Assembly: GCF_000750635.1 (NCBI RefSeq)
Contig: NZ_CCDM010000002.1
Span: 806,001-870,000, forward strand
Direction: 5' to 3'
Origin: Oceanobacillus jeddahensis
Lineage (GTDB): Bacteria; Bacillota; Bacilli; Bacillales; Amphibacillaceae
Length of the DNA stretch: 64,000 nt
Made by a program: the position numbers and the translations under genes. Each line of letters opens with the position of its first letter. Within the stretch, counting starts at the first letter, position 1. The notes below the pieces were generated by a model, which was not told where the DNA came from, made no database searches, and saw nothing but the letters and a program-made list of their open reading frames with translations. Below, one piece after another: positions 17,186 to 26,682 of this stretch.

Positions 17186-17965
17186 ATGATTGAGATGATA
17201 AATTGGAACCTTGTTCCTGCGTTCATGCTGATATTTGTAAGGCTTATGGCATTCTTTGTGATTATGCCTTTATTCTCTTATCGGTCTGTTCCTGTTCAAT
17301 TTAAAATAGGAATCAGTTTTTTCCTGACAATTATTTTAATTTCTACGGTAGACATCAGTAATGTTGCGCTGAATGATTTGTATTTATTTCTACTGGTTAA
17401 AGAAGCTCTGGTTGGTATTTGTATCGGACTAATTGCATTTATTTTAGTATCAGCGATTCAGGTTGCCGGGGGATTTATTGATTTTCAAATGGGGTTTGCT
17501 ATTGCCAATGTTGTAGATCCGCAGACAGGTGCGCAAAGTCCGTTGACCGGTCAATATTTCTATATTATTGCCTTGTTATTTTTATTATCTGTAGACGGTC
17601 ATCATATGATCTTAAATGGAATGATGAACAGCTTTTCCTATATTCCCTTGGATCAATTTATTCCTTTTGGGCGGGAAAGTATTGTGGAATTAGTATTAAC
17701 TACTTTTAATACGATGTTCATCATTGCTTTTCAAATCGCAATTCCCATTGTAGGGTGTTTGTTTTTAGTGGATGTTGCTTTAGGAATTATCGCACGTACC
17801 GTACCACAGATGAATGTGTTTGTTGTTGGGTTGCCAATAAAAATTCTGGTGAGTTTTGCAGCAATTCTTGTGTTTCTTGCATTGTATATTGGGCTTTTAC
17901 AAGCAGTTTTTGAGGCAATGTACCGTGTGATGGAGCAGTTAATGGCTTTATTTGGAGGTGTTTAA
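17186..17965 (+). CDS. fliR: Flagellar type III export gate protein FliR
   Basis: FliR closes the FliPQR channel. The 259-residue product has about six membrane helices and the conserved GFIDFQMGFAIANVVDPQTG segment. It is not fused to FlhB, unlike in some clostridia. The flhB ribosome site lies within its last codons. Confidence 0.96.
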   Translation: MIEMINWNLVPAFMLIFVRLMAFFVIMPLFSYRSVPVQFKIGISFFLTIILISTVDISNVALNDLYLFLLVKEALVGICIGLIAFILVSAIQVAGGFIDFQMGFAIANVVDPQTGAQSPLTGQYFYIIALLFLLSVDGHHMILNGMMNSFSYIPLDQFIPFGRESIVELVLTTFNTMFIIAFQIAIPIVGCLFLVDVALGIIARTVPQMNVFVVGLPIKILVSFAAILVFLALYIGLLQAVFEAMYRVMEQLMALFGGV

Positions 17966-17966
17966 T

Positions 17967-19046
17967 GTGAAGTTAACATTAGACTTACAATTTTTTGCAG
18001 GTGAAAAAACAGAAAAAGCCACTCCAAAGAAAAGGCAGGACGAACGAAAAAAAGGACGTATTGCTAAAAGTCAGGATATTAATACAGCTATTTTGCTGCT
18101 GGGATGTTTTATCGGGCTGTTTGTTTTTGGCGGTTATATCCTGGAGTATATGACAAGCTTTTATAGAAAATCATTTACAGAATACATTCATTGGGATGTA
18201 ACAAATAATTCGGTTCAAACAATGTTTAATGATTCATTCCTCCAAGCTGTTCTGATGGTTGCTCCAATTATGCTGATTGCTGTTATAGCTGGTGTCGCAG
18301 CAAACCTTTTACAAGTTAAATTCTTATTTACGACAGAACCATTAAAGTTTGATTTAAAAAAAATTGATCCAATTAAAGGTGCGAAGCGGATTTTTTCAAT
18401 TCGTGCTTTAGTGGAATTCCTGAAATCTTTGCTGAAAATTACATTGGTCGGAGCAGTGACATTTACAGTTATCTGGATGAATAAAGATCAGATGCTGATG
18501 ACAGCATTTTTAGATGCAGAGGGAGCGCTGGGTTTTTTTGCACAAGTTACTACGATCATGGCATTTTCGGCAGTGGCTTTATTAATCTTTTTAGGTGTTC
18601 TTGATTATTTGTATCAAAAATATGATTTTGAAAAAAACATTCGTATGTCTAAGCAAGATATCAAGGATGAGTATAAAAATGTTGAAGGGGACCCTTTAAT
18701 TAAATCAAAAATGAAAGAAAAGCAGCGACAAATGGCAACTAGAAGAATGATGAGTGAAGTTCCGGGGGCAGATGTGATTATTACCAACCCAACTCATTAT
18801 GCAATTGCAATTAAATATGACGAAGCGAAAGCAGAAGCTCCGTTTGTTGTTGCGAAAGGTACCGATAGTATTGCCCAGCGAATTAAAGAAATTGCAAAAG
18901 AACACCATGTTCAAATGGTAGAGAATCGTTCTCTAGCAAGATCGCTATATGCTACAACCGAAATTGGGGAAGTTATTCCGGAAGAATATTTTCAGCCTGT
19001 AGCAGAAGTTCTTGCTTATGTGTATCAAATGGAGAAAAAAGCGTAA
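17967..19046 (+). CDS. flhB: Flagellar export switch protein FlhB
   Basis: FlhB controls export substrate switching through autocleavage. The 359-residue product has four membrane helices and the cytosolic cleavage motif NPTH (in VIITNPTHYAIAIKYDEA). I chose the GTG at 17967 because GGAGGTG (17954-17960) lies six bases before it. The longer TTG start at 17952 would overlap that SD. The N-terminus LDLQFFAGEKTEKATPKK is typical of the family. Confidence 0.96.
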   Translation: MKLTLDLQFFAGEKTEKATPKKRQDERKKGRIAKSQDINTAILLLGCFIGLFVFGGYILEYMTSFYRKSFTEYIHWDVTNNSVQTMFNDSFLQAVLMVAPIMLIAVIAGVAANLLQVKFLFTTEPLKFDLKKIDPIKGAKRIFSIRALVEFLKSLLKITLVGAVTFTVIWMNKDQMLMTAFLDAEGALGFFAQVTTIMAFSAVALLIFLGVLDYLYQKYDFEKNIRMSKQDIKDEYKNVEGDPLIKSKMKEKQRQMATRRMMSEVPGADVIITNPTHYAIAIKYDEAKAEAPFVVAKGTDSIAQRIKEIAKEHHVQMVENRSLARSLYATTEIGEVIPEEYFQPVAEVLAYVYQMEKKA

Positions 19047-19066
19047 GAAGTTAGGAGAGAATGGAA

Positions 19067-21100
19067 ATGAAGTTCCGGGATATTGCGGTTCTTATAGGCG
19101 TTATACTAGTCATTATCATGCTGGTTATTCCTTTGCCTGGAGAACTTTTGAGTCTTTTCATATTAGTTAATATAATACTTGCACTGGTTGTTATTTTAGT
19201 AGCAATGAATACAACGGAACCATTACAATTTTCCGTGTTCCCAACGTTGATATTGCTTTTGACATTATTCCGGTTAGCTTTAAATGTGTCCACCACCCGG
19301 GCCATTCTCTCTGAAGGTGACGCAGGAGGAGTTGTTGAAACGTTTGGCTCCTTTGTTATTGGAAATAACCCTTTAGTTGGATTTGTTGTATTTATTATTT
19401 TAGTTATTATTAATTTTATTGTGATCACAAAAGGTGCAGAACGTGTATCGGAAGTGGCTGCCAGATTTTCCCTCGATGGAATGCCGGGAAAACAGATGAG
19501 TGTTGATGCAGATTTAAATGCTGGTCTAATTACAGAAAGTCAAGCGAAAGAGCGCCGTGAAAAAATTGAAAATGAAGCGGACTTTCATGGTTCCATGGAT
19601 GGGGCAAGTAAATTCGTAAAAGGTGATGCCATCGCCGGAATTGTTATCGTTCTAATTAATGTCCTTTTTGGTATGATTATTGGTGTTGCGCAAATGGGCA
19701 TGTCTTTGTCAGAGTCCGTTGAACTATTTACACGGCTTACGGTTGGGGATGGTTTGGTTAGTCAAATTCCAGCACTGCTTATTTCGACTGCAACAGGGAT
19801 TGTTGTTACAAGATCTGCGAGAGGAAGTAATTTAAGTTCAGATGTAACAGGGCAACTGTTGCAATTTCCGAAGCTTTTATATATAGCAGCAGGAACCATT
19901 TTCCTGCTTGGTTTGACTCCAATTAATTTTTTCTTAACAACGCTTCTTGCAGCTTTTTTGGCGTTTAGCGGTTATTGGATGGAGAAGAAAAGTGTGGAGC
20001 CGGAAGAGGTCACAGAAGAAGAGGAAGAAGAAACGGAATCAACCGCTCTTAAACAGCAGGAAAACGTGGTTAATCTCTTAAATATGGATCCGATTGAATT
20101 TGAATTTGGTTATGGGCTCATTCCATTAGCTGATACATCTCAAGGTGGTGATCTCTTGGACAGGGTTATTATGATACGGAGACAGCTAGCTATTGAGTTA
20201 GGATTAGTAATACCTGTAGTAAGAATTAGAGACAATATTCAGCTTCAACCAAATGAATACCAATTGAAAATAAAAGGGGATGTAGTTGCTAGTGGCGAAT
20301 TAATGCTAGATCATTATTTGGCTATGGCTCCTGACTTTTTAGAGGATGATATTGAAGGAATTGATACACAAGAGCCTGCATTTGGTCTTCCTGCAAAATG
20401 GATCAGTGAAAATGTAAAAGATGAAGCAGAGTTGTCTGGTTATACGGTCGTGGATCCTCCTTCTGTTGTATCGACGCATCTGACAGAGGTTATTAAAAAA
20501 TATGCATTTGAACTCTTAGGAAGAGAAGAAACGAAACAGCTTATTGATCATTTAAAAGAAACGAATCCAATCTTAGTGGAAGAAGTAACTCCTGAACCAC
20601 TATCGGTCGGTGACGTTCAGAAAGTATTGGCGAAGCTTTTGAGAGAAGGGGTATCTATCCGGAACCTGCCGGTGATTTTTGAAACATTAGCTGATTTTGC
20701 CAGATTGACAAATGATACCGATGTTTTAGGTGAGTATGTCCGACAAGGATTAGCATCGCAAATTACGAAGAGCTTTGTAAAAGATGATAATTCGCTTAAA
20801 GTAATTACGATTTCTGGGAAAATTGAAAAAGCGATTGCTGATCATATTCAACAGACAGAACATGGAAATTACTTAGCCTTGGACCCAGATCAGCAGCAAG
20901 AAATTGTACAAGCCATTCATAAAGAAGCGGAAAAAGTATCACTACAGGAAGAAACAACGATTATAATATGTTCTCCAGCAGTACGGATGTATTTGAAGCA
21001 ATTATTAGACCGGTTCTTACCTCAAGTTGTGGTGTTGTCGTATAATGAATTAGAACCGTCAGTTGAGGTACAAAGTGTTGGGGTGGTGAATATCGCATGA
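19067..21100 (+). CDS. flhA: Flagellar export gate protein FlhA
   Basis: FlhA is the largest export-gate protein: a membrane domain using proton motive force plus a cytosolic nonamer ring binding chaperone-substrate complexes. The 677-residue product has about eight membrane helices in the first 310 residues, with the FHIPEP-region signature near FRLALNVSTTRAIL. The soluble domain follows an acidic linker. Two ATGs compete: 19067 has better spacing from TTAGGAG than 19061. It overlaps flhF by ATGA. Confidence 0.97.
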   Translation: MKFRDIAVLIGVILVIIMLVIPLPGELLSLFILVNIILALVVILVAMNTTEPLQFSVFPTLILLLTLFRLALNVSTTRAILSEGDAGGVVETFGSFVIGNNPLVGFVVFIILVIINFIVITKGAERVSEVAARFSLDGMPGKQMSVDADLNAGLITESQAKERREKIENEADFHGSMDGASKFVKGDAIAGIVIVLINVLFGMIIGVAQMGMSLSESVELFTRLTVGDGLVSQIPALLISTATGIVVTRSARGSNLSSDVTGQLLQFPKLLYIAAGTIFLLGLTPINFFLTTLLAAFLAFSGYWMEKKSVEPEEVTEEEEEETESTALKQQENVVNLLNMDPIEFEFGYGLIPLADTSQGGDLLDRVIMIRRQLAIELGLVIPVVRIRDNIQLQPNEYQLKIKGDVVASGELMLDHYLAMAPDFLEDDIEGIDTQEPAFGLPAKWISENVKDEAELSGYTVVDPPSVVSTHLTEVIKKYAFELLGREETKQLIDHLKETNPILVEEVTPEPLSVGDVQKVLAKLLREGVSIRNLPVIFETLADFARLTNDTDVLGEYVRQGLASQITKSFVKDDNSLKVITISGKIEKAIADHIQQTEHGNYLALDPDQQQEIVQAIHKEAEKVSLQEETTIIICSPAVRMYLKQLLDRFLPQVVVLSYNELEPSVEVQSVGVVNIA

Positions 21101-22212
21101 AGATAAAGAAATATAAAGCTCCGTCCATGCCGGAAGTGATGAAGCAGGTCAGGAAAGATTTTGGTACGGATGCGGTGATTCTGCAATCCAGACAAATTAA
21201 ATCAGGTGGCGTATTAGGTCTTTTTAAAAAGAATTATATAGAGGTTGTTGCCGGTTACGACCCTGATCCGGTCAAACCTGCTAAAAAGGCTGCTATGAAA
21301 AAGGAGGCTCCTGCTCCTAAGAAAGAGAACCTTCAGGAGGACTTAGCAGATGTTCCACACTCAAAAGAAATGGAACAGGTCTATAACCTGTTAGCAGCGC
21401 AGAGCAGACAGCTTCAGCTTAAGTTTACACCGGATGAACAGCTGGTTTATGATCGTTTAATAACCCGGGAGGTTCTGCCTGATATTGCTTTGGATATTGT
21501 TAAGGAAGCAGCCAATATGATTGTTTCCTCTAAAGAAGATACGGCACAAACATTAAAGCAAATGGTTCATGAAAGCATAGAAAAGCGTTTAGAAAATCTG
21601 CAGTTAGGTTTCTCATATCCATATAAAGTAATTCAATTTGTCGGACCTACCGGTGTAGGAAAAACAACCACGATTGCAAAAATCGCTGCCCAGATGCAAT
21701 TGACAGAAAACAAAAGAATCGCATTTATTACGTTGGATACGTACCGGATAGCAGCTGTGGAGCAATTAAAAACATATGCAAAAATTCTTCATATCCCTGT
21801 ACAAGTGGCATATAACAAACAAGAATATCGTCAGTACATTGAACAATTGCAGCAGGATTATGATGTGATTTTAGTAGATACTGCCGGCAGAAATTATCGG
21901 GATGAAGCGTACTTAACAGATTTAGTAGACTGGGTAAATCCCAATGAGGTAACGAATTACTTAGTGTTATCTATGACAGCAAAACCAAAAGATTTTTTGG
22001 ATATTTACGGAAAGTTTGCTGCTATTGGCATTCATGGCCTTATCTTGACGAAGTTTGATGAAACAGAACAATACGGGAATATTTTAAATGCAGTATCCAC
22101 TTACGATGATATTCGAATCGGTTTTATAACAAATGGGCAAGATGTGCCTGAGGATATGATTCATCCAACATTCAGTCAACTTAGCCATTATATTACAGGT
22201 GAAGGACAATGA
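21097..22212 (+). CDS. flhF: Flagellar placement GTPase FlhF
   Basis: FlhF is an SRP-type GTPase that, with FlhG, sets number and position of flagella. The 371-residue product has a basic N-domain, a Lys/Pro/Glu linker (about 65-90) and the NG GTPase core. The core shows GPTGVGKTTTIAKIA at about residue 186, DTYRIAAVEQL, DTAGRNYRDE and TKFDET. It overlaps flhA and flhG by ATGA at each side. Confidence 0.97.
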   Translation: MKIKKYKAPSMPEVMKQVRKDFGTDAVILQSRQIKSGGVLGLFKKNYIEVVAGYDPDPVKPAKKAAMKKEAPAPKKENLQEDLADVPHSKEMEQVYNLLAAQSRQLQLKFTPDEQLVYDRLITREVLPDIALDIVKEAANMIVSSKEDTAQTLKQMVHESIEKRLENLQLGFSYPYKVIQFVGPTGVGKTTTIAKIAAQMQLTENKRIAFITLDTYRIAAVEQLKTYAKILHIPVQVAYNKQEYRQYIEQLQQDYDVILVDTAGRNYRDEAYLTDLVDWVNPNEVTNYLVLSMTAKPKDFLDIYGKFAAIGIHGLILTKFDETEQYGNILNAVSTYDDIRIGFITNGQDVPEDMIHPTFSQLSHYITGEGQ

Positions 22213-23060
22213 GTTATGATCAAGCCGAAAAGCTTCGAAACCAACTTTCCCTGGAAAGAAAAGCAAAAACGATTGCTGTGTGCAGTGGTAAAGGCGGGGT
22301 AGGCAAATCAAACTTTACACTTAATTTTTCTATTAAACTCTCTCAGGAAAACTATAAAATATTAGTTTTTGATTTAGATGTTGGAATGGGGAATATCGAT
22401 TTACTTTTGGGTATGCAAACAGAGTCCTCAATTGCCGATGTATTAAATAACCGTATTTCCATTCAGGACGCCATTGTAAAAAGTCCTTACGGCATTGACT
22501 ATATTCCTGGAGGTTCTGGTCTTCACGGTTTTTTAGAAATGGATGCACATAAAAAAGCGATTTTTTATCAAGGACTGGAGAAGTTATTAAAAGAATATGA
22601 TTATGTATTTTTTGATATGGGAGCAGGCGTTACAGAGACAGCATTATTTTTTATTTTGGCAGCAGATGAATGTTTTGTTGTAACGACACCTGAACCAACT
22701 TCCATTACAGATGCATATGGAATGGTAAAGCATATTTTATCCAATCAAGCCGATATGCCCATTTATACGATCTTAAATCGTTCAGGTAATAAAATAGATG
22801 GCAGTAATATTCTCGATAATTTTCATACCGTTATTGATCGTTTCTTAGATGGAAATGCTCGGGGCTTAGGTTTCATTCCAGAAGACGACAATATTATGAA
22901 AGCTGTCATGCATCAAAAGCCATATACGATAATATATCCCAAAACGAAAGCTGCAAAAGCGGTAGATTTGATTCTGCAAAACTACGTAAAGCAAGTGAAT
23001 CGAACGATGCGTAAATCTGGCAGTTTCATAGAGCGGATAAAGCATTTTATGAAAGGGTGA
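22209..23060 (+). CDS. flhG: Flagellar placement ATPase FlhG (YlxH, MinD-like)
   Basis: FlhG is a MinD/ParA-type ATPase that activates FlhF and helps deliver FliM/FliY to new basal bodies. The 283-residue product begins with the FlhF-activating peptide (SYDQAEKLRNQL), followed by the deviant Walker A CSGKGGVGKSNF at about residue 25 and the DLDVGMGNIDLLLG segment. A basic C-terminal helix (about 270-283) may bind membrane. Confidence 0.96.
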   Translation: MSYDQAEKLRNQLSLERKAKTIAVCSGKGGVGKSNFTLNFSIKLSQENYKILVFDLDVGMGNIDLLLGMQTESSIADVLNNRISIQDAIVKSPYGIDYIPGGSGLHGFLEMDAHKKAIFYQGLEKLLKEYDYVFFDMGAGVTETALFFILAADECFVVTTPEPTSITDAYGMVKHILSNQADMPIYTILNRSGNKIDGSNILDNFHTVIDRFLDGNARGLGFIPEDDNIMKAVMHQKPYTIIYPKTKAAKAVDLILQNYVKQVNRTMRKSGSFIERIKHFMKG

Positions 23061-23064
23061 GATA

Positions 23065-24132
23065 ATGGCTCTAATTAATGTTCTTGTCGTAGATGATTCT
23101 GCATTTATGAGAAAAATGATTACAGAAATCTTAACGGAGGACGGCAGATTTCATGTAGCAGGAACTGCCGTAAATGGCGCTGATGGTGTGAATAAAGTAA
23201 AGAAGCTGCATCCAGATGTCGTGACCATGGATGTACAAATGCCAAAGTTGGATGGTTTAGAGGCATTAAAACAAATTATGAAAGAATGTCCTGCCTCGGT
23301 AGTTATGCTGTCTAGCGAAACAAGAAAAGGTGCCGATTATACCATCCAGGCTATTTCAACAGGTGCTGTTGATTTTATTACAAAGCCGTCCGGAGCTATT
23401 TCATTAGATATAAAAAAGGTAGAAAAAGAAATATGTGACAAAGTATACACGGCTGCAACAGTGAAGGTACATAAAAAAATAAATGGAGCAGAGAAGCATG
23501 TCCCGATAGAGCAGATACAGCAACCGTTAACCATGCCTGAGAAACCTTCCCTCTCCTCAAAAAAACTAATTGCAATAGGGACATCTACTGGAGGGCCGAG
23601 AGCTTTACAGAAAGTGATTACTGCTTTACCAAAAAATCTTCGTGTTCCTGTTGCTGTCGTGCAACATATGCCTCCTGGATTTACTGCATCCTTATCAGAA
23701 CGGTTGAATCAAATCAGTCAGGTAGCTGTTAAAGAAGCTGAGCATGGAGAATTAATGAAAAAAGGAACGGTCTACATTGCACCAGGCGGATATCATATGG
23801 AAGTAAAGAGCAGTGGTATGGCATTAATTATTTCATTAAATCAACAACCGCCGGATAACGGTCATCGTCCATCCGTAAATACGTTATTCCGTTCCCTTTG
23901 TGCTCTAAAGAATTATCAGATTGTAACATGTATCTTAACTGGGATGGGAAATGACGGAACACTTGGCTTAAAAGAATTAAAAAAAGTAAATTCTCACGTA
24001 TTATCACTTGCAGAGACAGAAGAGACTGCAATTGTTTATGGAATGCCGAAATCTATTATTAAGGAAGGACTAGCTGATTATCAAGTACCCTTAAATCAAA
24101 TGGCTAGCCAATTGAGCAATCTTGTGAACTAA
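23065..24132 (+). CDS. cheB: Chemoreceptor glutamate methylesterase CheB
   Basis: CheB removes methyl groups from chemoreceptors and deamidates Gln residues for adaptation. The 355-residue product has a receiver domain (phospho-Asp in VVTMDVQMP) and a C-terminal esterase. The esterase shows the catalytic Ser in IGTSTGGP, His in VVQHMPPGF and Asp in TGMGNDGT. In B. subtilis cheA follows directly; here cheW follows after 133 bases. Confidence 0.96.
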   Translation: MALINVLVVDDSAFMRKMITEILTEDGRFHVAGTAVNGADGVNKVKKLHPDVVTMDVQMPKLDGLEALKQIMKECPASVVMLSSETRKGADYTIQAISTGAVDFITKPSGAISLDIKKVEKEICDKVYTAATVKVHKKINGAEKHVPIEQIQQPLTMPEKPSLSSKKLIAIGTSTGGPRALQKVITALPKNLRVPVAVVQHMPPGFTASLSERLNQISQVAVKEAEHGELMKKGTVYIAPGGYHMEVKSSGMALIISLNQQPPDNGHRPSVNTLFRSLCALKNYQIVTCILTGMGNDGTLGLKELKKVNSHVLSLAETEETAIVYGMPKSIIKEGLADYQVPLNQMASQLSNLVN

Positions 24133-24175
24133 GGAAATATAATATTTTTCTGAATTAATTTTTATTTTGGAAGAT

Positions 24176-24230
24176 CTTCGTCTAGCTCTAAGTGCCCAAC
24201 TAAGGCATTCGTGAATGCCAAGTTTTCTTT
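24176..24230 (+). repeat. Palindromic intergenic repeat at the cheB-cheW junction
   Basis: The stretch contains CTAGCTCTAAGTGCCCAACT, then GGCATTCGTGAATGCC, a hairpin with outer AACT/AGTT pairing, and then TTTTCTTT. It resembles a degraded member of a Bacillaceae repeat family that starts GTCTAGCTCCAGCGCC (recollection, not searched). It could also act as a weak terminator. It sits exactly where cheA would be expected. Confidence 0.5.
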
Positions 24231-24265
24231 ATTAAGTAACGAATAATTTGAAGGGATCGATTTGA

Positions 24266-24745
24266 ATGATACAAGAACAGTTAACTCCAGAAAGATTAGA
24301 AAAAACAATCATTTTTGATTTAAATGACAGTGAATATGGACTGCCAGTAAATTTTGTAGAATCTATCGAGACAGCCTTGCCAATCACTCGTGTGCCACAT
24401 GATCAAAACTATATAAAAGGAGTTATTAATCTAAGAGGAAAGATTATTCCTGTAATCGATTTGCGAATTCGTTTAGGAGAAGTGCGGGAGCATCGTAATG
24501 AAGAAGACCAAATTATTATCACTCGAATTGGTGAAACACAGGTAGGGTTAATTATAGATAGTGCAAATGACGTTTTAGATATTCCGGAAAACCTTTTGGA
24601 AACTCCTCCAGAAACAATTGGTACAGTGAAAAAAGAATATATTCATTCCATTGTTCACTTTGATGATCGACTGATTGTTTTATTAGATATTTATAAATTA
24701 TTAAATTTAGAGGAAATAAAGACACAGGGAATGGATGATCATTAA
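24266..24745 (+). CDS. cheW: Chemotaxis coupling protein CheW
   Basis: CheW links chemoreceptors to the CheA kinase. The 159-residue product is one CheW/SH3-like domain, with the receptor-binding region around ITRVPHDQNYIKGVINLRGK and PVIDLRIRLG. An SD-like AAGGG lies upstream of the ATG. It overlaps cheC by one base (TAATG). Its presence implies a CheA elsewhere in the genome. Confidence 0.95.
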   Translation: MIQEQLTPERLEKTIIFDLNDSEYGLPVNFVESIETALPITRVPHDQNYIKGVINLRGKIIPVIDLRIRLGEVREHRNEEDQIIITRIGETQVGLIIDSANDVLDIPENLLETPPETIGTVKKEYIHSIVHFDDRLIVLLDIYKLLNLEEIKTQGMDDH

Positions 24746-25380
24746 TGGATGTTTTTCAATTAACGACTTTTCAGAAGGATATCTTAAAAGAGATCGGGAA
24801 TATTGGTGCTGGAAATGCAGCAACATCTTTATCACAACTATTAGGACAAAAAATAGATATGATGGTCCCTAATGTGGAAGTTGCTGATTTTAATGAAGTA
24901 ATTGAATTAGTCGGCGGTCCGGAACAGCCAATTGTTGGACTGATGTTTCAGGTAGAAGGAGAAATAACTGGAGTCATGGCCATTGTTGTAGATATTGAAG
25001 AAGCAGAGTACCTTGTACAAAAGTTAACGCATAATCCTGCGTTTCAATTATCCGAACAAACAAATGGAGCAGAATTAGAGATTGCGATGTCTGCACTAGG
25101 AGAAATTGGTAATATTTTAACAGGATCGTATCTCACCGCGCTTTCTGATTTTACAGGTATGAATTTACAGCCGTCTGTTCCCCATCTTGGAATGGATATG
25201 GCCGGTGCTATCATGACAATGGGATTGTTGGAAATTTCTCAGGTAACGGATTATGCAATTATTATTGATACGGAAATAAGGCAAGAGGAGCAGGGTCATG
25301 AACAAATTAGAGGAAATTTTCTTTTTATCCCTGATCCGGAATCCTTTCAAAAGCTCTTTGCCAAATTAGGATGGAATTAA
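24745..25380 (+). CDS. cheC: CheY-P phosphatase CheC
   Basis: CheC dephosphorylates CheY-P and is stimulated by CheD. The 211-residue product has two CheC active-site helices: DILKEIGNIGAGNA at about residue 12, and SALGEIGNILTGSY at about 116, where the last Asn of the motif is Ser. Length matches B. subtilis CheC. It sits between cheW and cheD as usual. Confidence 0.95.
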   Translation: MDVFQLTTFQKDILKEIGNIGAGNAATSLSQLLGQKIDMMVPNVEVADFNEVIELVGGPEQPIVGLMFQVEGEITGVMAIVVDIEEAEYLVQKLTHNPAFQLSEQTNGAELEIAMSALGEIGNILTGSYLTALSDFTGMNLQPSVPHLGMDMAGAIMTMGLLEISQVTDYAIIIDTEIRQEEQGHEQIRGNFLFIPDPESFQKLFAKLGWN

Positions 25381-25381
25381 T

Positions 25382-25873
25382 ATGAGTACGATAAAAACAA
25401 TTGTAAATGTTGGTATTGCAGATACGAAAACCGTTCGCTCTCCTAATACAATTCGTACGTTGGGGCTTGGTTCCTGCGTTGGAACAGTATTATATGATGA
25501 AAGGAACGGCATAGCAGGCTTGTCCCATATTTTATTGCCTGATTCCAGTCAAGCAAGAGCCGGCAATGTAAGTCCAATGAAATATGCAGATACAGCTATT
25601 CCCCAGCTGTTAGAAATGTTACAAGGTCAGGGAGCCAGAAATATGAAAGCTAAAATAGCGGGGGGAGCACAAATGTTTCAAGTTGGCAAGGGAACAAGTT
25701 TTATGAGGATAGGCGATAAAAATATTGAAGCAGTCCAAGACGCGCTCCAGAAATTAAATATTAAAGTTGTTTCCTCGGATGTAGGCGGCAATTTAGGGAG
25801 AACCATTGAATTTGATCCAGTCACTTCAAAACTTTCCATCAGAAAACGTAATCATGATGTTTTTACAATTTAA
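25382..25873 (+). CDS. cheD: Chemoreceptor glutamine deamidase CheD
   Basis: CheD deamidates receptor glutamines and forms a complex with CheC. The 163-residue product has the catalytic Cys in TLGLGSCVGTVLYD with the nearby Thr, and the His in GLSHILLPDS. The KIAGGAQMF loop is also typical. It starts one base after the cheC stop. Confidence 0.95.
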   Translation: MSTIKTIVNVGIADTKTVRSPNTIRTLGLGSCVGTVLYDERNGIAGLSHILLPDSSQARAGNVSPMKYADTAIPQLLEMLQGQGARNMKAKIAGGAQMFQVGKGTSFMRIGDKNIEAVQDALQKLNIKVVSSDVGGNLGRTIEFDPVTSKLSIRKRNHDVFTI

Positions 25874-25897
25874 CCGATTTGAAAGGAGTATGTCATC

Positions 25898-26674
25898 TTG
25901 AACGCATTAGACCCTTCACAAGAACAAGTGTTATGGAAAAATTGGATGACCAATCAAGATAATGAATCAGCAAATATACTTATTGAGAACTACATGTATC
26001 TTGTTTCCTTTCACACGGAAAGAATTGTAAGTCAATTACCTAATAGTGTTGATCGTGAAGAAATACGCAGCTATGGTTTGCTGGGGCTTTATGACGCATT
26101 GCATAAGTTCGAGTTGAAACGTGATTTGAAATTTGATACATATGCTTCATTTCGAATTAAAGGTTCTATTATAGATGGTCTAAGAAAAGAAGACTGGCTG
26201 CCCCGTTCCATCCGTGAGAAAACAAAAAAAGTGGAGCAGGCAAGTGAACTTTTTGAGCAAAAACATCAACGTGTAGCGCAGCCAGAGGACATAGCTGAGA
26301 TAACAGGAATGCCCATTCAAGAAGTAGAAACAACATTACGAGATATGGTTTTAAGTAACATGCTGTCTATTGAAGATAAACCAAAAGGGCATGAGAATGA
26401 TTTAAAAGAAGGTATTGGTTACAATGTCTCAGATAAACCGGAGCTTAGTCCGGAAGCCCGGCTTATCCAAGAGGAGTGGAAGGGTGAATTAATAGAAGGT
26501 ATCAAGTCATTAAATGAAAAAGAACAGCTTGTTATTAGTCTTTTCTATCAGGAAGAATTAACCTTTACAGAGATTGGACAGGTACTTGAATTAACGACTT
26601 CCCGAATTTCACAGATCCATAAGCGAAGTATTGTTAAATTACGTTCAACCCTGCAAAAAATTACACAGATTTAA
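25898..26674 (+). CDS. sigD: RNA polymerase sigma factor SigD (sigma-28/FliA type)
   Basis: SigD directs late flagellar, chemotaxis and autolysin genes. The 258-residue product has region 2 (LLGLYDALHKFELKRDLKFD and TYASFRIKGSIIDGLRKEDW), region 3, and region 4 ending in a helix-turn-helix (LTFTEIGQVLELTTSRISQIH). Start: TTG at 25898 after AAAGGAG. Its position late in the long operon limits its expression in B. subtilis. The next repeat element begins only nine bases after its stop. Confidence 0.96.
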   Translation: MNALDPSQEQVLWKNWMTNQDNESANILIENYMYLVSFHTERIVSQLPNSVDREEIRSYGLLGLYDALHKFELKRDLKFDTYASFRIKGSIIDGLRKEDWLPRSIREKTKKVEQASELFEQKHQRVAQPEDIAEITGMPIQEVETTLRDMVLSNMLSIEDKPKGHENDLKEGIGYNVSDKPELSPEARLIQEEWKGELIEGIKSLNEKEQLVISLFYQEELTFTEIGQVLELTTSRISQIHKRSIVKLRSTLQKITQI

Positions 26675-26682
26675 TATAAAGT

